A DNA stretch of 44,312 nt from Bacteroidales bacterium (GTDB taxonomy: Bacteria > Bacteroidota > Bacteroidia > Bacteroidales > P3), in the NCBI GenBank assembly GCA_031260565.1, contig JAISLH010000037.1:1-44312 (forward strand). The letters run 5' to 3'. The notes below the pieces were generated by a model. The model was not told the origin of the DNA. It saw only the letters and a program-made list of their open reading frames with translations, and ran no database searches. Shown one piece after another: positions 31,959-39,338 of the stretch (the stretch's first letter is position 1; each line of letters starts with the position of its first letter). Position numbers and translations under genes: made by a program.

Positions 31959-33194
31959 TTATTGAATCATTGTAACAACGACAACTCTATTCAATATTCC
32001 AGACTCTACATTGTAAGGTTGTTCAGTATCACCCTTCCAATCAACTTTTAGTTGAGCTCCCTTAATACCTTGTTTAGTTAGAGCGGCACGAACTTTCTCT
32101 GCACGTTTCTTACTTATGTTCATATTGCCTTGATAAGTACCCGTTGATTTGTCGGCATAACCAACAATAAGGTATGATGCATTCTTATCATTCTTCTTTA
32201 TGATATTGGCAATTTGGTTAATTGTGCTTTGTGCATCGGCTGTTAAAGCATCACCATTCTCAAAGAAGATTGTAAATGAAACGTCAGTGTTTTGAATACT
32301 TGCACTGGTTGTTATCGTTTGAGCAGGTCTTGCCTCACACTCTTTCAATTTAGCCAACGCTTCTTCTAACTCTTTTGCACATTTGTCTTTTGCTTCTTGA
32401 TCCACAGTAAGTTGTTTGTTTGCTTCATCAAGTGCCTTCATTGCATTGTCTAAATCATTTTCAAGACTTGCAATTCTATCATTATAAGGGTCAAGGTCAG
32501 GGCATATAGGAGCAACTTCCCAAGTGCTTATAGGAAATTTATAAGTAGCACCTGCTGTTACGGAAATGCCTGTGGCAAATCTTTGAGCACCAGTTCTAAT
32601 CCATGGGTTAATTTGGTCAAAGTCTATCTTGGTAAGCATACATTTTGCCTCCAAATTAACCGCCCAACTACTGCCTACATTGAATCTGTTAATCAAACCA
32701 AATGAAGCAGCGTACTCATTGTTAGGTCCGGTAACATCAGTTGCAAACTTGTGAGCATACCCAAAGCCAGTTGTTAAAATGGCATGATATGTTTTATCCG
32801 GCTTATAGCCGACAAACCAATTGGTTAAATCCCACATCACGTCGGCATGAATAAACAGATAGTTCCAAGAGAAAAGCGAACTATCCACGTAATTAATTGA
32901 AGATGCAGAAGGTCCCTGCATCTGAATACGTGCTCCAACAACTGGAGTGAACCATTTGCCTACGGACAAGTCAAACGAGAACGCTGGTATGTCCCCAAAC
33001 TTAGGATTTTCCAGACCTTCTCTGTGTCCCAGTTTAGCAAAGAAATCAACGCCAATACCTGCAGAAATTTCCCAATTATCCCCAAAACCATTTGTTCTAA
33101 ACCCTTTCCACTTGACTAAGGATTCTTGTGAGTCTTGTGCGGATGCTGCAAATGTGAATACAACAGCAGCAAATAATACTAATATTTTTTTCAT
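31959..33194 (-). CDS. OmpA-family outer-membrane protein
   Basis: A 411-residue protein. ATG 33194 (MKKILVLFAAVVFTFAASAQ) is chosen over TTG 33203 because it begins the signal peptide. Residues ~20-230 look like an eight-stranded barrel (aromatic alternation: NWEISAGIGVDFFAKLG, WNYLFIHADVMWDL, SWAVNLEAKCML). A coiled-coil linker follows (DRIASLENDLDNAMKALDEA ... ELEEALAKLKECEARP). The C-terminal OmpA domain has FFENGDALTADAQSTINQIA and YADKSTGTYQGNMNISKKRA with the Asp and Arg that bind peptidoglycan. It anchors the outer membrane to the wall. A -7 box lies at 33249-33256, about 55 bases upstream. Confidence 0.9.
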   Translation of the reverse strand: MKKILVLFAAVVFTFAASAQDSQESLVKWKGFRTNGFGDNWEISAGIGVDFFAKLGHREGLENPKFGDIPAFSFDLSVGKWFTPVVGARIQMQGPSASSINYVDSSLFSWNYLFIHADVMWDLTNWFVGYKPDKTYHAILTTGFGYAHKFATDVTGPNNEYAASFGLINRFNVGSSWAVNLEAKCMLTKIDFDQINPWIRTGAQRFATGISVTAGATYKFPISTWEVAPICPDLDPYNDRIASLENDLDNAMKALDEANKQLTVDQEAKDKCAKELEEALAKLKECEARPAQTITTSASIQNTDVSFTIFFENGDALTADAQSTINQIANIIKKNDKNASYLIVGYADKSTGTYQGNMNISKKRAEKVRAALTKQGIKGAQLKVDWKGDTEQPYNVESGILNRVVVVTMIQ

Positions 33195-33248
33195 AGAAAA
33201 CAAAATTATATGTTATACATTTAAATTTTTACTTCAAAATTAAGAGTG

Positions 33249-33256
33249 CAAAATTA
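33249..33256 (-). promoter_or_regulatory. -7 promoter box of the OmpA-family gene
   Basis: The minus strand reads TAATTTTG then CACTC, with GTTG before it. Confidence 0.65.
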
Positions 33257-33311
33257 CAACTTTTTTTTGAATTAACAAGAATATTTGAAAATTATATCAT
33301 TTTTTTCATTT

Positions 33312-34877
33312 TTAAGAACGATTAGGGTAGTCTGTAGAGTAGTGCAAACCTATACTCTCTTTGCGTTGCATAGCCATTTTGATGATTAGATAACTATTAG
33401 CAATAAGATTTCTCAATTCACAAAGTTTAGGCGTTAAAACTGATTGTTTGTATAAATTCTCCGTCTCTTTGTAGATTAACCCAATGCGGTCAAAAGCACG
33501 TTTTAAGCGTAAATCGGAGCGTATGATACCAACATAATTTGACATTATAAGTTGTAATTCTTTTTCCGTTTGCGTTACAAGACTTATTTCCTCGTTCAAA
33601 ACCATTCCGTCATCGTTCCAATCAGGGATATTATCGCAAAACTCCGCCATCTTCACTTTTTGTATTGAGTTTATAAAGGCTCTGTGAGAATAAACCAAAG
33701 ACTCCAACAAAGAATTTGAAGCTAAGCGATTAGCTCCATGCAAACCTGTAAAGCTACATTCACCCGAAGCATAAAGATTTTCAATGGTTGATTGTGCATT
33801 TTCATTCACCTTTATACCACCACAAGAGAAATGAGCAGCAGGAACAACAGGTATCATATCCTTTGTAATGTTTATCCCTATCTCCAAACATTTGGCATAA
33901 ATATTAGGAAAATGGTGCATAATTTCGTTTTTGTCTATCTGTCGGCAGTCTAAATAAACATAGTCTTCCCCTCTATATTTCATTTCCGAATCTATGGCAC
34001 GAGTTACAATATCACGAGGGGCTAATTCCTTTCTCTTGTCATACTTCTCCATAAATGCGACACCATTAGCTGTCTTCAATATTCCACCTGCCCCACGCAT
34101 TGCCTCAGTTATAAGGAAAGAAGGTTTTTCAGCAGGATTATATAAAGAGGTAGGGTGAAATTGAATAAACTCCATATCTTGCAATACTCCTTTCGCTCTA
34201 TGAACCATAGCACAGCCATCACCAGTGGCAATAATAGGATTGGTTGTAGTGTTATACACATTGCCCAAGCCTCCTGTGCAAAGCATAGTTATCTTGGCTA
34301 AATATGTATCTATGGTCTTACTTGTCTTGTCCATAACATAAGCTCCAAAACACTTAATATCTCCCCTTCTCTTTGTAACCTCTTCCCCCAAATGATGCTG
34401 AGTTAAGAGGTCTATTGTGAAATGATTTTCCTTAATCTCTATGTTCGGGTGCAGACGAGCCTTCTCAAGCAATGCCCTTTCTATCTCAAAACCTGTATTG
34501 TCTTGATGATGGAGGATACGAAACTCTGAATGCCCTCCTTCCTTAGCCAAATCAAATGCTCCCGTGTTCTTCTTGTCAAAATTAGCACCCCATTGTATCA
34601 ACTCTTTTATTCTCTCCGTAGATTCCGTTATGGTTATTCTTACAGCATTCTCATCACAGAGCCCTGCACCTGCAATCAACGTATCTTTAATATGCTTTTC
34701 GTATGAGTCGGGGCTGTACATAACGGCAGCTATTCCCCCTTGTGCATATTTAGTTGAGCTTTCTGAAGCATCAGCCTTTGTCAGCATACACACCTTACCA
34801 TATTGAGCAACCTTTAACGCATAGCTCAACCCAGCAATACCCGAACCAATAACAAGAAAATCCACTTTGTATCTCAT
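33312..34877 (-). CDS. nadB: L-aspartate oxidase
   Basis: A 521-residue FAD enzyme converting L-aspartate to iminoaspartate in de novo NAD synthesis. The FAD P-loop is VIGSGIAGLSYALK (residues 9-22). The typical segments are STKYAQGGIAAVM, DTLIAGAGLCDE, GGHSEFRILHHQDNTG, GGLGNVYNTTTNP, EFIQFHPTSLY, AHFSCGGIKVNE and GANRLASNSLLESLV. Active-site His and Arg lie in these. The C-terminal helical domain ends HYSTDYPNRS. nadA and nadC are not in the window. It follows the tmRNA gene by 31 bases on the same strand. Confidence 0.96.
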   Translation of the reverse strand: MRYKVDFLVIGSGIAGLSYALKVAQYGKVCMLTKADASESSTKYAQGGIAAVMYSPDSYEKHIKDTLIAGAGLCDENAVRITITESTERIKELIQWGANFDKKNTGAFDLAKEGGHSEFRILHHQDNTGFEIERALLEKARLHPNIEIKENHFTIDLLTQHHLGEEVTKRRGDIKCFGAYVMDKTSKTIDTYLAKITMLCTGGLGNVYNTTTNPIIATGDGCAMVHRAKGVLQDMEFIQFHPTSLYNPAEKPSFLITEAMRGAGGILKTANGVAFMEKYDKRKELAPRDIVTRAIDSEMKYRGEDYVYLDCRQIDKNEIMHHFPNIYAKCLEIGINITKDMIPVVPAAHFSCGGIKVNENAQSTIENLYASGECSFTGLHGANRLASNSLLESLVYSHRAFINSIQKVKMAEFCDNIPDWNDDGMVLNEEISLVTQTEKELQLIMSNYVGIIRSDLRLKRAFDRIGLIYKETENLYKQSVLTPKLCELRNLIANSYLIIKMAMQRKESIGLHYSTDYPNRS

Positions 34878-34908
34878 AATCTCAGAAGAATTTTATCCTT
34901 TTCAAAAG

Positions 34909-35301
34909 TGGAGGTGCAGGGATTCGAACCCTGGTCCAAACAAGAAACAACTATGCTTTCTACATGCTTATTTTGCCTTTAATTTTCGTCAATTAGCCGG
35001 GGACAAACGCCCTACTAAAAGCTTATCTTCTTAAATTTCGCCTGCAAGTCAAAGCACCCTGCAAACTATCTCTGCCTTCCGAGCACCTCTTTATCCTTAG
35101 CCGCAGAGCAAATGGCTTTAGAGAGATGTTTTGCCCAACAAATTATGTTGGTTCGCTAAAATCTACTATACTTCGAATTAAGCTGCAAAAGCGTAAGTAT
35201 TTTCGCCAATTATTGTTTTGTAACCTTGTTTAAGGCAGTTGTTACCTGTGCCTGCATGCTTACCTAATCATTTACCTTGCTGTCAAAACCAACCCACCCC
35301 C
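34909..35301 (-). ncRNA. ssrA: Transfer-messenger RNA (tmRNA)
   Basis: About 393 nt. The 5' end GGGGGTG pairs with CACCTCC at the 3' end; the T-arm is GGTTCGAATCC-like and the 3' end is A without an encoded CCA. On the minus strand the tag frame reads GGC GAA AAT ACT TAC GCT TTT GCA GCT TAA (near 35,209-35,180), i.e. GENTYAFAA, typical of Bacteroidales tags ending in A-A for proteolysis. It rescues stalled ribosomes with SmpB. The promoter box TACCTTTG at 35331-35338 fits a transcript start ~20 bases before the mature 5' end. Confidence 0.95.
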
Positions 35302-35330
35302 TAATAAACTTTCAGCTTACTTTCAGGTGG

Positions 35331-35338
35331 CAAAGGTA
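35331..35338 (-). promoter_or_regulatory. -7 promoter box of ssrA
   Basis: The minus strand reads TACCTTTG then CCACC, about 30 bases before the mature 5' end. Confidence 0.7.
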
Positions 35339-35412
35339 CAACAAAAACACCAAACAATTAACTATTTTGCAAAAAAAAGTAGAAAAAATTTTGTCAATTC
35401 AAAAAAAGGTTG

Positions 35413-35420
35413 TACTTTTG
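35413..35420 (+). promoter_or_regulatory. -7 promoter box of tRNA-Asp
   Basis: TACTTTTG then CAGCC, 30 bases before the tRNA. Confidence 0.7.
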
Positions 35421-35449
35421 CAGCCTCAAATTTGGGCAAAATGTCAAAT

Positions 35450-35524
35450 GGTCTGGTAGTTCAGCTTGGTTAGAATACATGCCTGTCACGCATGGGGTCG
35501 CGAGTTCGAGTCTCGTCCAGACCG
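35450..35524 (+). tRNA. tRNA-Asp (GTC)
   Basis: A full cloverleaf: acceptor GGTCTGG/CCAGACC, D-arm GTTC...GAAT, anticodon stem CATGC/GCATG with loop CTGTCAC (anticodon GTC), T-arm GCGAG TTCGAGT CTCGT, discriminator G73 as expected for Asp. CCA is not encoded. 75 nt. Confidence 0.97.
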
Positions 35525-35551
35525 CTAAGGAGTTTAAATTTGATGTTTGTT

Positions 35552-35586
35552 AAGTCGCTGGTTCGCCAGCGGCTTATTTTTTTATT
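35552..35586 (+). terminator. Intrinsic terminator of tRNA-Asp
   Basis: AAGTCGCTGG, tetraloop TTCG, CCAGCGGCTT (10-bp stem with one G-U) followed by ATTTTTTTATTTTTT. Confidence 0.9.
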
Positions 35587-35591
35587 TTTTG

Positions 35592-35820
35592 TACCTTTGC
35601 GGTCTCGAATTAAATGAAAAAAGATACAAAACGAAATTATGGCAAACCAATATCAAAAAACATCATCACAAATTACAGATTTAATGCAACAAAATGCCAT
35701 TAAAAATTGCTGCCTTTGCGTAAAGGGAACGTGATGTTTTATATAAATTTTCTGCAATCAAATTAAACGAGTTTTATACGCCATTTCAGGGGATGATAGA
35801 TTATATTATCCCTTTTTTTT
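35592..35820 (+). ncRNA. Candidate short transcript (sRNA or micro-protein mRNA)
   Basis: A promoter box TACCTTTG (35592-35599) and an intrinsic terminator (GGGATGATA/TATTATCCC at 35790-35812 plus eight T) bound a ~210-nt unit with no ordinary gene. Two tiny frames exist: MKKDTKRNYGKPISKNIITN... (29 residues, from 35614) and MANQYQKTSSQITDLMQQNA followed by IKNCCLCVKGT (31 residues, 35639-35734, with a CCLC motif). I cannot tell whether the product is RNA or peptide. Confidence 0.45.
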
Positions 35821-35839
35821 ATGTTTTCTTGTCAAAATG

Positions 35840-35960
35840 AAACGCCACCTTGTTTTCTTGAAGTGGCGTTTCGTGACGCTAAAGTGGCGTTTCATGAAAT
35901 TATTACGGCGTTTCGTAACTTTGATAAGCATTTTTACATTCGCGAAAAACGATTGGGCGA
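35840..35960. repeat. Array D: 21-nt phased GCC-word repeat
   Basis: Units at 35840 (AAACGCCACCT), 35861 (AAGTGGCGTTT), 35882 (AAGTGGCGTTT), 35903 (TTACGGCGTTT) and a decayed one at 35924, exactly 21 nt apart. The complement of AGCGTCACGAAACGCCACTT is present. It begins 20 bases after the terminator at 35820. The rest of the gap to 36,295 is AT-rich and shows no gene. Confidence 0.85.
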
Positions 35961-36295
35961 AAACAAGGCATTTTTTTGCAAAATTTATGCTAAAAAGTGC
36001 TATTTTTAGTGAGTGTTTTATGTAAATATTGCGTTGTAAAAGTATAAATATTGTTTCATTTTTTGATAACAATTTTGTAGTCGGAAAGGATGAAATTTAA
36101 GTTCTCAAATGTTATTTCCCGTTCGCTTTTTTCTTAATTTAAGCAGCAAAAAGAAGAAATCAATCAGTCAAAATCTGTTTTGTCCGTTAATTATTTTCAA
36201 AGCACATTTAGTTGTAAATCATTAAGTTTTATAACTTTTTCTATGACCGATTGCCGCATTATTTTGCTAAATTTTGGCATATCAAAAAAAAGTAG

Positions 36296-36303
36296 TACAT
36301 TTG
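36296..36303 (+). promoter_or_regulatory. -7 promoter box TACATTTG
   Basis: A TAnnTTTG match followed by CAAACG. It is ~280 bases upstream of the barrel gene at 36584, so it gives either a long leader or a transcript that also carries the ORF at 36324. Confidence 0.6.
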
Positions 36304-36323
36304 CAAACGAAAATTACAGCTAA

Positions 36324-36587
36324 ATGAAGCATAGAGACTTATATATAAATTCAAGATTTACATTTTCCTCTCAGTGGGGGGGGGAGTCAAAGCCTTCATT
36401 ACCAGTCTATTACATAGCAAATCGTACATTTCTTTCCTCATTTATACCATTCTTTTTTACCACTTATACAATGTCGGTGTCTAATTATATATCGGCAAGA
36501 GAGAAAAATGCTATCAAATACCATATTGTATTGTTCGCAGATATAAAAATAAATAATAATATTAACGTTAAAAATCAGTTAAGATGA
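36324..36587 (+). CDS. Doubtful 87-codon leader ORF containing a G9 tract
   Basis: The frame MKHRDLYINSRFTFSSQWGG... begins 20 bases after the promoter and its stop overlaps the next start as ATGA. That suggests coupling to the barrel gene. But the translation (many Phe, Ser, Tyr, no domain) does not look like a conserved protein. A run of nine G at 36376-36384 lies inside, in an AT-rich setting. I list it because coupling and the tract could be regulatory; it may just be 5' leader. Confidence 0.25.
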   Translation: MKHRDLYINSRFTFSSQWGGESKPSLPVYYIANRTFLSSFIPFFFTTYTMSVSNYISAREKNAIKYHIVLFADIKINNNINVKNQLR

Positions 36588-37345
36588 AACAAATTCATTG
36601 GAAGAAACTACTATGCTTTTTGGTGCTTGGGGTAGTTTTGTTGGCGTCTTTTGACGCAGAAGCACAACGCAGAAGAGGAAAATCCAAACGCTCCAGTAAG
36701 GGTCGTAAGGGTCAAACAGAGAAACCTCTACAATTCGGCGGAACACTCGCTTATCAATTAGGAGGACCAGCCAATGCCCTTAATGTAGGGTATGCGTTTG
36801 GTGGTCTGGGATTTACTGTTGGAGGATTTGGGCAGTATCGTTTAAGTGAATTATTTGCTTTGACAGGCGAATTAAAGTATTCCTACCATACTTTCACAGG
36901 TGCTATGAGTGTAGAAACAGATTCTACTGGTTTCCCAATAGGGGATATGTCTGGAGGAGGACTTTTGACCTACAAGCAGCACGCAATTGCAATACCTATT
37001 ATGGCAAAGTTAAATCCTATTAAGTGGTTATATATTGAAGCTGGTATTGAGCCTCGCTTTAATTTGGGAAAAGCTTCAGGAAAAACGAAGAGTGTAATGG
37101 GTGTTCAATTAGGAGATAACCTTTCCAGCGAAATAAAATCTAATTTCTTTGAATTAGCAGTTGGGGGAGGCATAGGTTTGGAATTTGGACACTTTTTCGT
37201 TGGAAATAGAGTGATGTATGGAGTTACTTCTTATGGTACTCTTCCAGCAAAAGCAGGTTCTATGTCTATTGGTAATGCTCCTGCGGTAACAAGCGTAGAG
37301 GGGCATAATTTATACTACAACTTTTATATAGGTTTGAAATTCTAA
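36584..37345 (+). CDS. Outer-membrane beta-barrel protein
   Basis: A 253-residue protein. The signal peptide KKLLCFLVLGVVLLASFDAEA is cut before QRRRGK (shown as KKLLCFLVLGVVLLASF, then DAEAQ). A basic linker RRRGKSKRSSKGRKG precedes the barrel: alternating aromatic strands FGGTLAYQLGG, GLGFTVGGFGQYRL, LTGELKYSYHTF, IAIPIMAKLNPIKWLYIEAG, and the C-terminal strand NLYYNFYIGLKF ending in Phe, the BAM signal. It belongs to the PorT-like/outer-membrane barrel group of Bacteroidota; substrate unknown. The leader is ~280 nt long with a G9 tract. A bidirectional terminator follows. Confidence 0.8.
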   Translation: MKQIHWKKLLCFLVLGVVLLASFDAEAQRRRGKSKRSSKGRKGQTEKPLQFGGTLAYQLGGPANALNVGYAFGGLGFTVGGFGQYRLSELFALTGELKYSYHTFTGAMSVETDSTGFPIGDMSGGGLLTYKQHAIAIPIMAKLNPIKWLYIEAGIEPRFNLGKASGKTKSVMGVQLGDNLSSEIKSNFFELAVGGGIGLEFGHFFVGNRVMYGVTSYGTLPAKAGSMSIGNAPAVTSVEGHNLYYNFYIGLKF

Positions 37346-37374
37346 TAGATTTACAGAAAGAAGTACAATAAGAA

Positions 37375-37403
37375 AAGCCCGATGATTAACTTTCATCGGG
37401 CTT
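37375..37403. terminator. Bidirectional terminator
   Basis: AAGCCCGATGA and TCATCGGGCTT, 11-bp perfect stem with 7-nt loop, T-rich on both sides. It separates the barrel gene (+) from porT (-). Confidence 0.85.
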
Positions 37404-37421
37404 CTTCTTTATTATATGTCT

Positions 37422-38168
37422 CTATTCAAATGTGAAATTGATGTAGAACACTTGCGATTTGAACTTGTCAATGACGTCTGTATAGATGTTGTCGTAGGTA
37501 TGGACAAGGACGTCATTCATGGCAAAGGAGGTCTTTAGTTCTATACCGAACTTGAAGTACTGCAAATAGAAATCAAAGCCTACGCCAAAGGTATAAAACA
37601 ACTCACTGTTATCTAACTTTACCAGCACCTCATCAGAGTCGGTTTTCTTTCTCTTTAATGACGCAAGGTCGTAAGCATATTTGCCTCCAGCAATAAGATA
37701 TGGTCGGAAATTATTCCAACGCTTAGCCTGAATCTTAAACTCCAAAGGGGCTTCCAACCAAATCGTTTCAATGCTGTTGGATAACGTTTGATACTTGCTT
37801 TGTTGATAAACATTGAAGTTGATTTTCCTGTCACAGAAACTAATGATAGGGGTAAATCTCAGGCGAAGATATTTGAATATCATCAGATCACTTACTACTC
37901 CTATATTAAAGCCGCTTTGCCTGTCGGTTGTTGCCCCAAGAACAACATCGTTATGAGGCATAGGGTTTTTGAAAGATATGTTTGCTGTAGCTTGATTGTA
38001 TCCCAAAATGAAGCCGAAGTGGATTATGCGGCTGTCGTAATAAGGAAGATTAGGAGGAGAGCTTTGTGCTGAAGCTATTGAGGGGGCAAGTAAAATCAAA
38101 GAGATTAAGAAAAGCTTTAATTTCCTTAATCTCCTTCTTTGTTTTGTTACACTTAAAGAATATTTCAC
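37422..38168 (-). CDS. porT: PorT-like type IX secretion outer-membrane protein
   Basis: A 248-residue barrel protein. After a basic start and a hydrophobic signal (LKLFLISLILLAPSIASAQ) comes the PorT-like opening IIHFGFILGYNQATANISFK. Later: GFNIGVVSDLMIFKYLRLRF, WLEAPLEFKIQAKRWNNFRP, YLIAGGKYAYDL, and a last strand SQVFYINFTFE. PorT is an outer-membrane component required for the type IX secretion system of Bacteroidota. Last gene of the ansA-hldA-adh-porT operon (7-base gap to adh). The N-terminal extension before the signal (MKYSLSVTKQRRRLRK) is long; a start nearer the signal is possible. No other T9SS gene is present in the window. Confidence 0.8.
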   Translation of the reverse strand: MKYSLSVTKQRRRLRKLKLFLISLILLAPSIASAQSSPPNLPYYDSRIIHFGFILGYNQATANISFKNPMPHNDVVLGATTDRQSGFNIGVVSDLMIFKYLRLRFTPIISFCDRKINFNVYQQSKYQTLSNSIETIWLEAPLEFKIQAKRWNNFRPYLIAGGKYAYDLASLKRKKTDSDEVLVKLDNSELFYTFGVGFDFYLQYFKFGIELKTSFAMNDVLVHTYDNIYTDVIDKFKSQVFYINFTFE

Positions 38169-38175
38169 CTTAATT

Positions 38176-39330
38176 TTATAAGCGATTTTGTAAAATCTCC
38201 CTAACCTTTGCAGGGGTTATGTTCCCTTTTTCGCCCAATTTCCAACCTCTTTTCTCCATTCTCTCTACGATAGGTTCAATGCAGGAGGCATCAAGATTAA
38301 CATCAGACAAATGGGTAGGAGCACCAACGGTACGGAAGAAGCGTTCAATAGCCAAAATAGCCTTATCTGCTCTTTCTCCTCTTGAGCCTTCGTTGATACC
38401 AAAGACACGTGTAGCCATTTGAGCCAGTTTGTCAAGTTTGTCCTTTTTCATAACACGCAATAAGCCCGGCAAGACGATTGACAACGTTACGCCATGGTCT
38501 AAATCATAGAAAGCCGTAAGTTCGTGTCCTATCATATGAGTAGCCCAGTCCTCAGGCTGACCGCAGGCAATAAGTCCGTTTAGAGCCATAGTTGCTGCCC
38601 ACATCAGATTAGCCTTGATGTCGTAATCAGTAGGGTTTTTAATAACCTTGCTACCTTCTTCAACAAGAGTCTGAAGAATGCTTTCGGCAAAGCGGTCTGA
38701 TATTTGGTTTCTCACCGAGTAAGCACAATACTGTTCCATTACATGAACAAAGGTATCAATGATACCATTAGTTACTTGTCGCTTTGGAAGGCTATAAGTG
38801 GTTTCAGGGTCAAGGATAGAGAAGATAGGGAAGACTTTATCGGAATGAAAAGCTAACTTCTCTTTTGTGTCAGACTTAGTTATTACTGCTCCTTTATTCA
38901 TTTCCGAACCAGTAGCAGGTAAGGTTAGAACCGAGCCAAAAGGTAAGGCTTCCTTTATTTCCGATTGTTTTGACATTATTTCCCAGCAGTCTTTTCCTTC
39001 ATAGAAATTTGCAGCGGCAATAAACTTTGTAGCATCAATAACACTACCGCCACCAACAGGCAATAAGAAGTCTATCTTCTTTTGCTTGATAACCTTGACC
39101 GCATCAAGGCAAGTTTCATAAAAAGGGTTGGGCTCTATACCCGCAAACTCTGTTACCTTGCGTTTGCCCAAAGCGGCAATGACTTGTTGATAAACCCCGT
39201 TCTTCTTTATGCTCCCACTACCATAGATGAGCAATATTTTTGCTGTTTTTGGTATTAGGGTATCCAATTTGGCTATCTCACCTTTGCCAAATATGATTTT
39301 TGTTGGGTTGTAAAAAGAAAAATTATTCAT
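38176..39330 (-). CDS. Iron-containing alcohol dehydrogenase
   Basis: A 384-residue member of the Fe-ADH family (YqhD/BDH type). Nucleotide-binding PVGGGSVIDATKFIAAA; metal ligands expected from TFVHVMEQY (His in HVMEQ) and MIGHELTAFYDLDHGVTLSI (HELTAFYDLDH). It interconverts aldehydes or ketones and alcohols with NAD(P)H; NADPH use is common in the YqhD group. It is the third gene of a tight operon (8-base gap from hldA, 7 to porT), so it is co-transcribed with heptose kinase; no functional link is evident. All motifs are intact. Confidence 0.92.
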   Translation of the reverse strand: MNNFSFYNPTKIIFGKGEIAKLDTLIPKTAKILLIYGSGSIKKNGVYQQVIAALGKRKVTEFAGIEPNPFYETCLDAVKVIKQKKIDFLLPVGGGSVIDATKFIAAANFYEGKDCWEIMSKQSEIKEALPFGSVLTLPATGSEMNKGAVITKSDTKEKLAFHSDKVFPIFSILDPETTYSLPKRQVTNGIIDTFVHVMEQYCAYSVRNQISDRFAESILQTLVEEGSKVIKNPTDYDIKANLMWAATMALNGLIACGQPEDWATHMIGHELTAFYDLDHGVTLSIVLPGLLRVMKKDKLDKLAQMATRVFGINEGSRGERADKAILAIERFFRTVGAPTHLSDVNLDASCIEPIVERMEKRGWKLGEKGNITPAKVREILQNRL

Positions 39331-39338
39331 AATTCAAT

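Noticed and set aside
33195..33203. TTG-start extension of the OmpA gene
   Set aside because: The signal peptide begins at the ATG at 33194.
35806..36072. Open frame with KRHFSVTKRHF heptads
   Set aside because: Same artefact from array D; it also spans the terminator at 35,790-35,820.
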